A stretch of 64,000 nucleotides of DNA, from NCBI GenBank assembly GCA_964444685.1, contig CAYUIG010000010.1:16176-80175 (forward strand), written 5' to 3'. Positions 42,583 through 51,160 of this stretch are shown in pieces. The notes below the pieces were generated by a model that had not been told where the DNA came from, did not search any database, and worked only from the letters and a program-made list of their open reading frames with translations. Every line of letters starts with the position of its first letter. Position 1 is the stretch's first letter. This stretch comes from CAYUIG01 sp964444685 (lineage in GTDB: Bacteria; Gemmatimonadota; Gemmatimonadetes; Longimicrobiales; RSA9). Position numbers and translations under genes: made by a program.

Positions 42583-43776
42583 ATGACGGAGCGACGTGGA
42601 GCGGCGGTGGTGGCGGCGGCGTTCGCCATCCTTGCGCTGGCCTCCTTCGTGAGACCGGTTGCCGCACAGGAGTCGGGTCGCTGGACGGCATGGCTCGGCT
42701 GCTGGGAACCCGCAGCGGAGCGGCTCGGTCCCGCGGAAGTGGACGATGCGCCGCGGCTTTGCATCGAGAGCGCGGGCGCGGGCGTGCGTGTGATTGCGAG
42801 CGCGCAGGACCAGCCCTCGGCGGAGCGCGTGCTGATCGCGGACGGCCAGCGCCACGACCTGAGCATGGGCGGGTGCACGGGCTGGGAGTCGGCCACGTGG
42901 TCGGCCTACGGTGCACGCCTCTACGTGGACTCGCGGCTCGAGTGTGAGGGTGTCGAGCGCAACGTGTCCGGCGTCATGGCGATGCTGCCCGGCGGCGAGT
43001 GGCTCGACATCCGCGCGGTGAAGCCGGGCGCCGCCGGCGCAGTGCGCGTGGTCCGCTACCGCGCCGCGAGCGAGCCGTCGATGGATCGCGCACTGGCGGT
43101 CGAGACGGCGCGCGCGGCGGCAGCCGCGCCGCTCACGCCTCAGGAAGTCGTGGAGGCGGTGGAGCGCACGCAGCCGGAAGTGGTCGAGGCGCTGCTGCTC
43201 GAGCGCGGCGACGGCTTCGATCTGGATGGCGCGACGCTTTCGATGCTCGCGGACCGCGGCGTACCGGGTGACGTGATCGACGTGATGGTGGCGCTGAGCT
43301 ACCCGGACCGCTTCTCGATCGACAGACAGGCCGGCATGGTGGCCGAGGCGGAGACCGCGCGCTCCGATCGGACGCGCGACCGCGACTACGATCCGTTCTT
43401 CGGATACGGCTACGGCTGGTACGACCCGTTCTTCTACTCGGGCTACTCCCGGTACGGCTACCGCTACGGCTACTCGCCGTACCGCCTCGGATACGGGTAC
43501 GGCTACGGCTGGTACGACCGGCCGATCATCATCGTGCGCGGCGGCGGTTCGAATGATGATTTCGAGCCGCGCAACCGGGGCCGCAGAGTGCGCGGCATGG
43601 GGTACACCGGTTCGGACGACGACCGCGGGGGTACGGCGCAGCCGCGTGGCGGCTCGACCGAGCGCGTTCGCGCCGGCAGCACGACGTCCGGCTCGACGGG
43701 GTCGGCCACGAGCTCGGGCTCGGGTTCCTCCTCGTCCACGGGCCGCAAGGCGAAGCCGCGCGGCAGCGGCGGCTGA
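42583..43776 (+). CDS. Secreted Tyr/Gly-rich protein
   Basis: The protein has 397 residues with a signal peptide ending RPVAAQ. Residues 30-150 form a Cys-containing domain (WLGCWEP; CIES; GGCTGWES; LECEG) of a type seen before in Gemmatimonadota hypotheticals. A helical EVVEAVERTQPEVVEALLLE region follows. From about 265 a Tyr/Gly/Pro-rich stretch repeats GYGYGWYD twice with GYSRYGYRYGY between. The tail is Ser/Thr/Gly-rich, then basic. A TAGGAGG Shine-Dalgarno precedes ATG 42583. A structural or surface role is possible; no enzyme motif was seen. Confidence 0.7.
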   Translation: MTERRGAAVVAAAFAILALASFVRPVAAQESGRWTAWLGCWEPAAERLGPAEVDDAPRLCIESAGAGVRVIASAQDQPSAERVLIADGQRHDLSMGGCTGWESATWSAYGARLYVDSRLECEGVERNVSGVMAMLPGGEWLDIRAVKPGAAGAVRVVRYRAASEPSMDRALAVETARAAAAAPLTPQEVVEAVERTQPEVVEALLLERGDGFDLDGATLSMLADRGVPGDVIDVMVALSYPDRFSIDRQAGMVAEAETARSDRTRDRDYDPFFGYGYGWYDPFFYSGYSRYGYRYGYSPYRLGYGYGYGWYDRPIIIVRGGGSNDDFEPRNRGRRVRGMGYTGSDDDRGGTAQPRGGSTERVRAGSTTSGSTGSATSSGSGSSSSTGRKAKPRGSGG

Positions 43777-43813
43777 CCGTCCGCAGCCGTACGGTGCCGA
43801 ATCGACGGGATGT

Positions 43814-43836
43814 GAGGGCCCCAGGACGGGGCCCTC
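43814..43836 (+). terminator. Terminator-like hairpin
   Basis: A 9-bp perfect stem (GAGGGCCCC / GGGGCCCTC) with a 5-nt loop AGGAC is followed by TTCG. It separates the Tyr/Gly-rich gene from speB. The T-tract is weak. Confidence 0.6.
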
Positions 43837-43859
43837 TTCGTACGCAAGGGGGTGTGGTG

Positions 43860-44783
43860 ATGCGTGTGCCGGAGTCGCTGGGTTCACTGGGTTGGGAGCT
43901 GCCGCACAACTTTCTCGGCCTCGATGAGGACGCGTCCGCCTTCGACCGCGCGCGCGTCGTGATCCTGCCCGTGCCCTACGAGTCTACCACCAGCTACGGC
44001 GGTGGAACGGGCCGGGGCCCGTCGGCGATTCTCGAGGCGTCACGCTACATCGAGCTCTACGATCAGGAGCTCGACGCGGAGCCGTACGAGGTCGGCATCG
44101 CGACGCTGCCTTCCCTCGAGCTCTCGCGCGCAGGAGCGGAGCACGCGCTGGCCGAGCTGCGCGAATCGTACGACCGTCTGCTCGATGACGCGCGCGACAA
44201 GTTCGTGATCCTGCTGGGCGGCGAGCACTCGATCAGCAGCGCACCCATCCTCGCGTGGGCGTACCGTCTCGGCGACCGTCCACTCTCCGTACTCCAGATC
44301 GATGCGCACACGGACCTGCGCCTGGAGTACGAGGGGTCGCCGTGGTCGCACGCGAGCGTGATGGCGCGCGTGAAGGATCGCGTCGGCATCGTGGCGGCCG
44401 GGATCCGTGCGCTGACGCGCGAGGAGCGTGAACTCGCACGCGACGCGTCGAACATTCACATCTTCTTCGCGGACGAGATCCACAGCGGCGACCGCTGGAT
44501 CGATGAAGTCGTGGCTGCGCTGCACGACGACGTCTACATCAGCTTCGACGTCGATGGCTTCGATCCGTCACTCGTGCCGTCGACCGGCACGCCGGAGCCC
44601 GGCGGGCTCACGTGGTACCCGGTCATGCAGCTGCTGCGGCGCGTGTTCGCCGAGAAGCGCGTGCATGCGTGCGACATCGTCGAGCTCGCGCCGATACCGG
44701 GGCTCGCCGCGCCCGACTTCCTCGTCGCCAAGCTCATCTACAAGATGATCGGCTACCGCTTCGCGGGATCCGGGCGGGAGTAG
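43860..44783 (+). CDS. speB: Agmatinase (ureohydrolase)
   Basis: The protein has 307 residues of the arginase superfamily, hydrolysing agmatine to putrescine and urea with two Mn ions. Metal-ligand motifs are LLGGEHSIS, LQIDAHTDLRLEY with the SHASVM stretch, and ISFDVDGFDPSLVPSTGTPE. GGTGRGPSAILEASRYIELY marks the N-terminal family region. ATG 43860 follows AAGGGGG by about ten bases. The last 31 bases overlap the convergent phosphodiesterase gene. With speA it completes the arginine-to-putrescine route. Confidence 0.93.
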   Translation: MRVPESLGSLGWELPHNFLGLDEDASAFDRARVVILPVPYESTTSYGGGTGRGPSAILEASRYIELYDQELDAEPYEVGIATLPSLELSRAGAEHALAELRESYDRLLDDARDKFVILLGGEHSISSAPILAWAYRLGDRPLSVLQIDAHTDLRLEYEGSPWSHASVMARVKDRVGIVAAGIRALTREERELARDASNIHIFFADEIHSGDRWIDEVVAALHDDVYISFDVDGFDPSLVPSTGTPEPGGLTWYPVMQLLRRVFAEKRVHACDIVELAPIPGLAAPDFLVAKLIYKMIGYRFAGSGRE

Positions 44784-46507
44784 CGGCGGAAGAGCGGGTG
44801 GAGGTCGAGCGGGTCACGGATCTCCCAGTCCGCGGGGATCAGTCCGCGCGGCGCCATGATGAACGGCCACGATTGCGGCCCGCCCATCGCGCCATGCGCG
44901 CCCACCTGGTCGTCGAAGCAGATGCAGCGGCCGCGCTCCGGGTCGTAGGCTCCGAACAGCACGATGTCCCCCGAGTTGCTCCACTGCACGAGTGTCGCGA
45001 TCGCACGTAGTTCGTCGGCCGTGCCGGCGTAGTGGCGCAACGGGTCGTCGCCTTCCAGCACTTCGGCATCCCCATCGGGTGTGACCAGCACGCGGCCGCG
45101 GATCGTTTCGACGTGCGCACCGTCCAGCATGCGCGTGATCACGGCGCCGATGCCGGCGTGCGCGACGAGGAAGTAGTAGAGCGCGCGGCGGTCCGGGTCG
45201 CCGCGGATCTCATCGAACGTCAGCGGCCGCGCCGGCTCCCGCCAGTACACGTGGGCGAGCGACGACGAGTACGTCACGACGAGCGGCTCCTCCTCGGATG
45301 CGCGCACGTTCTCGGCGATGAGGGGGAAGAGCCCGTACTGGCGGCGCAGCCAGCGACCGACGCGCGCGCCCGCGCGGCCGGCGGTACGACCGGATTCCGC
45401 GGTGACCTGTTCGAGTTCGCGCACGAGGAAGTCGAGCACCTCGCGCGGTTCGGGTGCGTAGTCGCCGGTGCCGGCAAGGCTGAGGACGCCGACCTTCGTG
45501 GCGCTCACCAGGGTGGCGCCGAGCGTCTCGCCATACACGACGCGGTACGGTACCGACGCGGTCTGGCCGTGATCGCTGAGCACGTAGAGGTCGTACGGCC
45601 GACCCGGGAAGCGACGCAGCATCTTCAGGATCTCGCCGATGCGGCGGTCGCAGGCACGGATGCTCGCGAGTGCCGGCCGCGAGCGCGGTCCGAAATGGTG
45701 TGCGAACTCGTCGTAGACGTTGTACGTGCTGTAGATGCGCGGCACGCCGATGTAGATGTCGAGCAGCACCGCGAGCGTCTGCAGCTCGCGCAGCAGCACG
45801 TTCGAACCGATGTGCAACAGCGGCAGGTACCACCAGTAGTACGTCGCCTGCCCCTTGAACTGGCTGACCAGCCGGTACCACTCCTCCACGAGGTACTCCC
45901 ACGCACTCGCGAACACCATGCGCAGAATGCGGATGGGATGCAGGAGCGCGAGCAGCGCGATGCGCGCGCCGCCCATCTTCTCGAGGAACGCCTGCGGCTC
46001 CTTCGCTGCGAGCGTGAACACCGCGCGGTCGGCGCCGCCGTCGTAGATGTTGACGTAACCTGAGCCGCCGTCGAGGATGCCGCTTTCAGGCAGGCGGTTG
46101 CGGATGAGCTGCACGTCGGCGGGCTTCGATCCCACGATCACGCGTCGCTCGGCCTTCTCGTAGTAGCGGAACGCGGGGATGCGGTCCTTCGTACCGAAGA
46201 AGATCGCGGCCTGCGCGGCGGGTGTGGCGCTGGGCAGACCGGCGGGGAAGCGGCGCAGCTCCCAGCGGTCGCGCTCGAGGAGACGCTTCAGGTTGGGCGC
46301 GAAGCCTTGCCGCACCGCGTGCAGAAGGTCATCGTGCGCCAGTGCATCGATCTGGATGACGACGAAGCCGCGATCGCCATCCTCCCGCCGCCGCCGGCGC
46401 TCCTCGGCGAACGGAAAGTACTTCACGCGGTAATACCAGCGGTACAGTGCGCGCCGGAAGCGCTTCCACCGACCGGGTGACTTGATGGACGGGTCCGTTT
46501 CCTTCAC
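44753..46507 (-). CDS. Alkaline-phosphatase-superfamily phosphodiesterase-like protein
   Basis: The protein has about 584 residues from the GTG at 46507 (the frame is open to 46594). The N-terminus is basic (RWKRFRRALYRWYYRVKYFP). The metal site has VVIQIDALAHDDLLHAV with a Thr/Ser-type nucleophile region in SATPAAQAAIFFGTK. Later STYNVYDEFAHHFGP and LYVLSDHGQTASVPY supply the other Asp/His ligands. This is the nucleotide pyrophosphatase/phosphodiesterase type of fold. There are hydrophobic helices around 200-265 (IALLALLHPIRILRMV), so membrane association is likely. Its 5' end overlaps the divergent ccdA-like gene, its 3' end speB. Confidence 0.75.
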   Translation of the reverse strand: MKETDPSIKSPGRWKRFRRALYRWYYRVKYFPFAEERRRRREDGDRGFVVIQIDALAHDDLLHAVRQGFAPNLKRLLERDRWELRRFPAGLPSATPAAQAAIFFGTKDRIPAFRYYEKAERRVIVGSKPADVQLIRNRLPESGILDGGSGYVNIYDGGADRAVFTLAAKEPQAFLEKMGGARIALLALLHPIRILRMVFASAWEYLVEEWYRLVSQFKGQATYYWWYLPLLHIGSNVLLRELQTLAVLLDIYIGVPRIYSTYNVYDEFAHHFGPRSRPALASIRACDRRIGEILKMLRRFPGRPYDLYVLSDHGQTASVPYRVVYGETLGATLVSATKVGVLSLAGTGDYAPEPREVLDFLVRELEQVTAESGRTAGRAGARVGRWLRRQYGLFPLIAENVRASEEEPLVVTYSSSLAHVYWREPARPLTFDEIRGDPDRRALYYFLVAHAGIGAVITRMLDGAHVETIRGRVLVTPDGDAEVLEGDDPLRHYAGTADELRAIATLVQWSNSGDIVLFGAYDPERGRCICFDDQVGAHGAMGGPQSWPFIMAPRGLIPADWEIRDPLDLHPLFRRYSRPDPAKR

Positions 46508-47213
46508 CGTGGCTTTCTTCGCCGGGGTGCTGTCGTTCCTCTCGCCCTGCGTGCTGCCGCTGGTACCCGCGTACCTCGGCTTCATCACGGGCATGTCGTA
46601 CGACGAGCTGAGGCAGGACGCGAGCCGGCGCGCAGTGCTCGTGCCGGCCGTCTTCTTCGTGACCGGCTTCAGCCTGATCTTCCTGCTGATGGGTGCGTCG
46701 GCGACGTTCGTCGGCCAGCTGCTCTTCCGCTACCAGGACTGGATCGCACGCGTCGGCGGCGTGCTCGTCATCCTCTTTGGCCTCCACCTGCTCGGTATTC
46801 TGCGCATTCGGCCGCTGCTGCGCGAGCGCCGGCTTCAACTCTCCAGCACGCCGAAGGGCTGGATCGGCGCCACGGTGGCCGGCATCGTGTTCGGCGCCGG
46901 GTGGACCCCGTGCATCGGCCCGATCCTCGGCACGCTGCTCACGTGGGCGATGGACCGCGCCACCATGACCGCGGGCCTCGTGCTCCTCGGCGGCTATTCC
47001 CTCGGCCTCGCCGTTCCCTTTCTCCTCGCCGCTCTCGCCACCGGCTGGTTCCTCTCCGCTACGCGACGTTTCCGCGGCGCGATCCCGGTGTTCGAGAAGG
47101 TTTCCGGTGGCCTGCTGCTCGTCGTGGGCATCATGCTCGTCACGGGGACGTTCACGTCGCTCGCGGCGTGGGCGGCGCGGCTGACGCCGGCGTTCCTGCT
47201 CGAACGCATCTGA
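46485..47213 (+). CDS. ccdA: CcdA-family cytochrome c biogenesis/thiol-redox membrane protein
   Basis: The protein has 242 residues with six transmembrane helices. The two redox Cys sit in helices 1 and 4: FLSPCVLPLVPAYLGF and GAGWTPCIGPILG, the hallmark of CcdA and the DsbD core that carry electrons across the inner membrane to periplasmic thioredoxin-like proteins. ATG 46485 is preferred (MDGSVSFTVAFFAGVLSFLS). It overlaps the start region of the divergent phosphodiesterase gene by 23 bp. No haem-lyase or thioredoxin gene is adjacent. Repeat copy C follows its stop. Confidence 0.9.
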   Translation: MDGSVSFTVAFFAGVLSFLSPCVLPLVPAYLGFITGMSYDELRQDASRRAVLVPAVFFVTGFSLIFLLMGASATFVGQLLFRYQDWIARVGGVLVILFGLHLLGILRIRPLLRERRLQLSSTPKGWIGATVAGIVFGAGWTPCIGPILGTLLTWAMDRATMTAGLVLLGGYSLGLAVPFLLAALATGWFLSATRRFRGAIPVFEKVSGGLLLVVGIMLVTGTFTSLAAWAARLTPAFLLERI

Positions 47214-47233
47214 CGGGTTGCCTCGGCGAACTA

Positions 47234-47392
47234 CATTCACGCAGAGGCGCAAAGGACGCAGAGACAGACAGGAGCCGCACACTACGTAGAGCTCTTCTGT
47301 CGCGCGGAGCTCGATTGCGCGCCAAACCAAGAACCACACCGTCCGAAACGGTGTGGGGTGGCTCCGCGTACTCTGCGCTTCTGTGGTGAGTG
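47234..47392. repeat. Inverted-repeat element, copy C (159 bp, no gene)
   Basis: The ends read CATTCACGCAGAGGCGCAAA and, on the other strand, CACTCACCACAGAAGCGCAG. About 25 of 31 positions match with one gap. The interior contains a second hairpin, CCACACCGT-ccgaa-ACGGTGTGG. It fills the gap between the convergent ccdA and response-regulator genes. Confidence 0.65.
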
Positions 47393-47396
47393 TCGT

Positions 47397-47786
47397 TTAC
47401 AGACCCGCGCGTCCTTTGAGGAGATCAGGGACCCGGCGAAGCAGCTCGAAGGGTTCGACGGGCTTCGGGAGGAAGTCGGTGCAGCCGGCCTCGATGCAGC
47501 GGCGTCGTTCCTCGGCGCCGGAGCGGCCGGTCAGGGCGACGACCGGGATGTCACGGGTCGCTTCGCGCGTGGTCAGTTCGCGGGCTACCTCGAGGCCCGG
47601 CCGGTCAGGCAGGCCGAGGTCGAGGAGTACGAGGTCGGGCAGGGCGTTCTCGACGGCCGCGAGCGCTTCGGCGGCGGAAGCGGCTTCGCGCACGTCGTAG
47701 CCGGCCTCCTGGAGAAGCATACGGAACGCTTCGCGGAGCAGCGAGTCATCCTCGACGAGCAGGATGCGAAAGGGAAGGTTCGACAC
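47397..47786 (-). CDS. Single-domain response regulator
   Basis: The protein has 129 residues, a receiver domain only. The acidic pair is in ILLVEDDSLLREAF, the phospho-acceptor Asp in PDLVLLDLGLPDRPGLE, the switch Thr in VVALTGRSG and the Lys in DFLPKPVEPFELL. It has no output domain, so it would signal by protein contact. It starts with a GTG at 47786. No histidine kinase is adjacent. Confidence 0.92.
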   Translation of the reverse strand: MSNLPFRILLVEDDSLLREAFRMLLQEAGYDVREAASAAEALAAVENALPDLVLLDLGLPDRPGLEVARELTTREATRDIPVVALTGRSGAEERRRCIEAGCTDFLPKPVEPFELLRRVPDLLKGRAGL

Positions 47787-47809
47787 GCCGGGAAGCTAGA
47801 GCGGGAGGA

Positions 47810-49564
47810 TCACCCGGGCAAGCGGCCCTGGTCGAGCGCGTCGGCGAGGAGCTGGCGGCGGAGCAGAGTCGCATAGAGTCCCTGCGCCTCGATCAGGTCG
47901 GCATGCCGGCCGCGCTCGACGATCCTGCCTTCGTCGAGAACGAAGATGCGATCCGCTTCCATCACCGCGCTCATCCGATGGCTGATGATGAGCGCGGTGC
48001 GCGTCCGCATCACCGTGCGCAGGTTCTTCAGGATTTCCGTCTCCGTGGCCGTGTCGACCGCGCTCAACGCATCATCGAGGATCAGGATGCGAGGATCTCG
48101 TGCGACGGCACGCGCGAGCGTCGTGCGCTGCCGCTGTCCACCCGACAGGTTGACGCCGCGCTCACCGAGCAGTGTATCGAACGCGGCCGGGAACGCCTCG
48201 ACTGTCGATGTCAGCTGCGCGACATCCGCGGCCGCGCGGATGCGTGGATCGGCGGCGGGGAGTCCGAGGCCGATGTTGTCGCCAATGGTTTCGGAGAACA
48301 CGAACGTATCCTGCGGCACGACGCCGATCGCGGCGCGCAGCTGCGCGAGCGGGATGCGGTCGAGTGGCACGTCATCGATCAGGATCTGGCCGCGCGTGGG
48401 ATCGTAGCGACGCGTCAGCAACGCCACGATCGTCGACTTCCCGGAGCCTGTTGGCCCGACGATCGCCGCCGTCTCGCCTGCCTCGATGCGGAACGACACG
48501 CCGCTCAGTACCTCGCGGTCGGTGCCCGGATACCGGAACGACACATCGCGGAACTCGATGGTGCCGCGCGCCGCGGCCAGCTCGATCGGATCCGTGGGAT
48601 CCGCGACGGCGGGCTGCATCTCGAAGATCCTGTTCATCCGGCCCATCGATGCCGCGCCGCGCTGGAACAGGTTGATCACCCAGCCGAGCGCGATCATCGG
48701 CCATGTCAGCATGCCGAGGTACACGCCGAACGCTACGAACTCGCCCGGCGTGAGGGTGCCGCTCATCACCTGACGCCCGCCCACGATCAGCACGATCAGC
48801 GCACCCAGGCCGGTGAGCAGCGACAGCAGCGGCTGGAACAGTGCGGACGTGCGCGCGAGCGCCATGTTCTTCTCGTGGTAGCCGCGGTTCAGCTCCGCGA
48901 ATTCCTCTTCCTGTGCGGACTCCTGGACGTACGCGCGCACGATGCGCACGCCGCTCAGGTTCTCCTGCACCATGGTCGACAGCTCGCCGAAGTGCTCCTG
49001 GATGCGCTCGAAACGGCGGTGGATGATGCGGCCGAAGATGCTCATTACCGGTGGCAGCAGCAGGAGCGGAATCGCCGCGACCAGTGTCAGCGAGAGACTG
49101 TACTGCACCATGAACGCAACGGAGAACGCGGTCATTACTACCGTGTTGGCCGAATACATGATGCCCGGGCCCACCGCCTGCCGGACGGCCTGCGTGTCGT
49201 TCGTCGCCCGGCTCATCAGGTCGCCCGTGCGCGTGCGGTCGTAGAAGCGCGCGTCGAGCCGGAGCAGGTGGTCGAAGAAGTCGTCGCGCAGGTCGTTCTC
49301 GATGCGACGGCTGATGCCGTTGAGCTGATAGCGCATGCCGAAGCGCCCCGCTCCGCTCACCGCCGCCACCGCGATGATCGCGGCCGCATACAGCGCGAGC
49401 CGACCCCCCGTCAGGTCCGGTGCTCCGATCGCATCGATCGCCTCGCCAATCAGCCACGGGCCGGCCACACCCGCGCCGTTCGAAATGAGGATCAGGAGCA
49501 GCCCGAGTGCGATTCCGGCGCGATAGGGTCGGACGTACTTCAGGAGCGGGCGGAGCTGATTCAC
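47810..49564 (-). CDS. ABC-type exporter half-transporter (fused membrane and ATPase)
   Basis: The protein has 584 residues. Six transmembrane helices fill the first 310, with the coupling region FDHLLRLDARFYDRTRTGDL typical of MsbA/LmrA-like exporters. The ATPase has Walker A IVGPTGSGKST, Q-loop GVVPQDTFVFSETIGDNI, signature LSGGQRQRTTLARAVA, Walker B RILILDDALSAVD and an H-loop IISHRMS. It acts as a homo- or heterodimer; export of lipids, peptides or drugs is possible. The single response-regulator gene lies 23 bp downstream on the same strand. Confidence 0.93.
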   Translation of the reverse strand: MNQLRPLLKYVRPYRAGIALGLLLILISNGAGVAGPWLIGEAIDAIGAPDLTGGRLALYAAAIIAVAAVSGAGRFGMRYQLNGISRRIENDLRDDFFDHLLRLDARFYDRTRTGDLMSRATNDTQAVRQAVGPGIMYSANTVVMTAFSVAFMVQYSLSLTLVAAIPLLLLPPVMSIFGRIIHRRFERIQEHFGELSTMVQENLSGVRIVRAYVQESAQEEEFAELNRGYHEKNMALARTSALFQPLLSLLTGLGALIVLIVGGRQVMSGTLTPGEFVAFGVYLGMLTWPMIALGWVINLFQRGAASMGRMNRIFEMQPAVADPTDPIELAAARGTIEFRDVSFRYPGTDREVLSGVSFRIEAGETAAIVGPTGSGKSTIVALLTRRYDPTRGQILIDDVPLDRIPLAQLRAAIGVVPQDTFVFSETIGDNIGLGLPAADPRIRAAADVAQLTSTVEAFPAAFDTLLGERGVNLSGGQRQRTTLARAVARDPRILILDDALSAVDTATETEILKNLRTVMRTRTALIISHRMSAVMEADRIFVLDEGRIVERGRHADLIEAQGLYATLLRRQLLADALDQGRLPG

Positions 49565-49694
49565 TTCTGCGACTTCGGGTGCGGTTTCTGGGTGGACGGT
49601 CGCGCGGGCGGTGTGCCGGTACGCGGTCCTGAACGGATTGTTACGAGACGTGTCGGAATGTAGCGGACGGAACGGCGGTGTGCATTACCGCGGC

Positions 49695-49786
49695 GTCCCA
49701 CACTTCGATCGGCCGGAGTCCATGTATCCGTTGCGCGCGCGTCCCACACTTCGATCGGCCGGAGTCCGTGTATCCGTTGCGCGCGA
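49695..49786 (+). repeat. 46-bp tandem direct repeat (two copies)
   Basis: Copies at 49695-49740 and 49741-49786 begin GTCCCACACTTCGATCGGCC. They differ at one internal base (CATGTATCC against CGTGTATCC) and at the last base. Such high identity suggests a recent duplication. Confidence 0.85.
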
Positions 49787-49950
49787 ACTTCCAATGCTGA
49801 GAAGTCCGGATGGGACTACCGGAAGGTGACCCTTCTGGAGCGGCACAACTTCCAACGCTGCACGGAGCTGCGCGGCCGCGTGGGAAGTTAGTCCGCTCCA
49901 CAGCGTCGAACTTCCAGCAGTCGCGTCCCGCTATCGCAATCCGGGAAGTT
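49786..49950. repeat. Cluster of five AACTTCC/GGAAGTT motifs
   Basis: AACTTCCA occurs at 49786, 49847 and 49909 on the plus strand and GGAAGTT at 49883 and 49944 (minus orientation), five copies in 165 bp. The alternation of orientation is suggestive of binding sites. The last copy sits in AAGTTGGCCGCG, a 12-mer that recurs at 54257-54268 upstream of murQ. Confidence 0.45.
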
Positions 49951-50201
49951 GGCCGCGTTACAAAGAGTCCGCGATGCGGCGCGCAGCCACGACCACGCGG
50001 CGGAACCACCCTCGGCTCGGGAATCCGGGACCCTGCGAGGGCGAACGCGCACCGCGTCACCCGTCACACAACCGCACCCAGGCCGGGAGGGGCAGGGTGG
50101 CATGCCCGTTGCCCTTGTACAGGGCGCCCGCGGCGCGAGCAGAACGCCGCCGAAACGGGCCCGCTTCAAAGCAGAGAGGTGCGTTCCCGATGGAGGCCGT
50201 G

Positions 50202-51065
50202 ATGAGAAAGAGGAATCGTTGGGCTGCAATGGGCTTCGCAGCCCTGATCGGCGCGGCGTCGCTGGCGTGCGGCGACGGCGTGGAAGATCGTTCCGCACTC
50301 GAGCAGGACGAACTCGATCGCGACCTCGAGCTGGCGCTCCAGGGTGACAGCACGATGGCCACTTTCGAGGACACGATCGTGGCGCAGGACGCTGCGGAGC
50401 CGGAGCCCGAGACGCCCGCTGCGCAGCCGGCCCCGAGGCCGTCGACACCGCGTCCACGACCGAGTGCGCCGGTCGAGGACCGGACGCCGGATCCGGCGCC
50501 GACGCCCGCGCCGCAGCCGCGCGTTGTGACGTCGACCGCACCGGTCGGGACGACGTTCAACATCCGGTTGAACGAGGAGCTGTCGACGCAGACGAACCGC
50601 GCGGGTGATTCATTCCTCGCCACGCTCGACGAGCCGATCCTCGGCGACGACGGTTCCGTCGTGGTGCCGGCGGGTGCGACCGTGCGCGGCCGTGTGACGG
50701 GCGTGCAGAAGTCCGGTCGTGTCGGTGAGACCGCAGTGCTGAGTCTTGCGTTCGAAACGGTTTCGTTCGCCGGCGAGAGCTACGCACTCGATGCGACGGT
50801 CGTGCGGGCGGACCCGGAGCGCGTGTCGCGCGAGAGCACGGGTGAGCAGGTAGGCAAGGTCGCGGCGGGTGCGGCCGCAGGCGCGATCCTCGGTCGTGTG
50901 CTCGGGAAGAACACGAGCTCGACGATCAAGGGCGCCGTCATCGGCGCAGCCGCGGGTACCGCGATCGCCATGGGTACGGCGGACGTCGACGCCGTGCTGA
51001 AGCAGGGCTCGATCATGACGATTCGCCTGGATTCGCCGATTCGAGTGACACGTACGATCAGCTGA
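50202..51065 (+). CDS. Glycine-zipper lipoprotein
   Basis: The protein has 287 residues from ATG 50202, which has GGAGG five bases upstream; an ATG at 50190 is an alternative. The lipoprotein signal ends ALIGAASLAC. A long Pro/Ala/Glu-rich linker (about 55-115) leads to a beta-rich domain (GTTFNIRLNEELSTQTNRAG; VVPAGATVRGRVTGVQKSGR). A Gly-zipper helix pair follows (KVAAGAAAGAILGRVLGKN; GAVIGAAAGTAIAMG). The end is LKQGSIMTIRLDSPIRV. The zipper suggests membrane insertion or oligomer formation. The function is unknown. Confidence 0.75.
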   Translation: MRKRNRWAAMGFAALIGAASLACGDGVEDRSALEQDELDRDLELALQGDSTMATFEDTIVAQDAAEPEPETPAAQPAPRPSTPRPRPSAPVEDRTPDPAPTPAPQPRVVTSTAPVGTTFNIRLNEELSTQTNRAGDSFLATLDEPILGDDGSVVVPAGATVRGRVTGVQKSGRVGETAVLSLAFETVSFAGESYALDATVVRADPERVSRESTGEQVGKVAAGAAAGAILGRVLGKNTSSTIKGAVIGAAAGTAIAMGTADVDAVLKQGSIMTIRLDSPIRVTRTIS

Positions 51066-51095
51066 CGACCGCGTCCGGCAGCAACGGACGCACAC

Positions 51096-51145
51096 GAAAG
51101 GTCGGTTCCCGGACGTTGGGGTGGCGTCCCGGGGGCCGGCCTTTC
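51096..51145 (+). terminator. Long imperfect hairpin after the lipoprotein gene
   Basis: GAAAGGTCGG...CCCGGACG (51096-51115) pairs with CGTCCCGGG...CCGGCCTTTC (51125-51145) around a G/T-rich loop. There are a few mismatches and G-T pairs. TTTC closes the stem. Confidence 0.6.
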
Positions 51146-51160
51146 GCCTTGTGGCGGATG

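Larger units (their letters stand above)
49565..50201. other. 637-bp intergenic region with repeats
   Basis: No ORF here looks coding; the open frames are Arg/Pro/Ser-rich shadows. The region holds a 46-bp tandem duplication, a cluster of AACTTCC/GGAAGTT motifs and the leader of the lipoprotein gene. It separates divergent genes, so promoters for both sides must lie within it. Confidence 0.6.

Noticed and set aside
49641..50060. 139-codon minus-strand frame in the intergenic repeat region
   Set aside because: Its sequence is produced by the 46-bp repeats and has no ribosome site or recognisable pattern.
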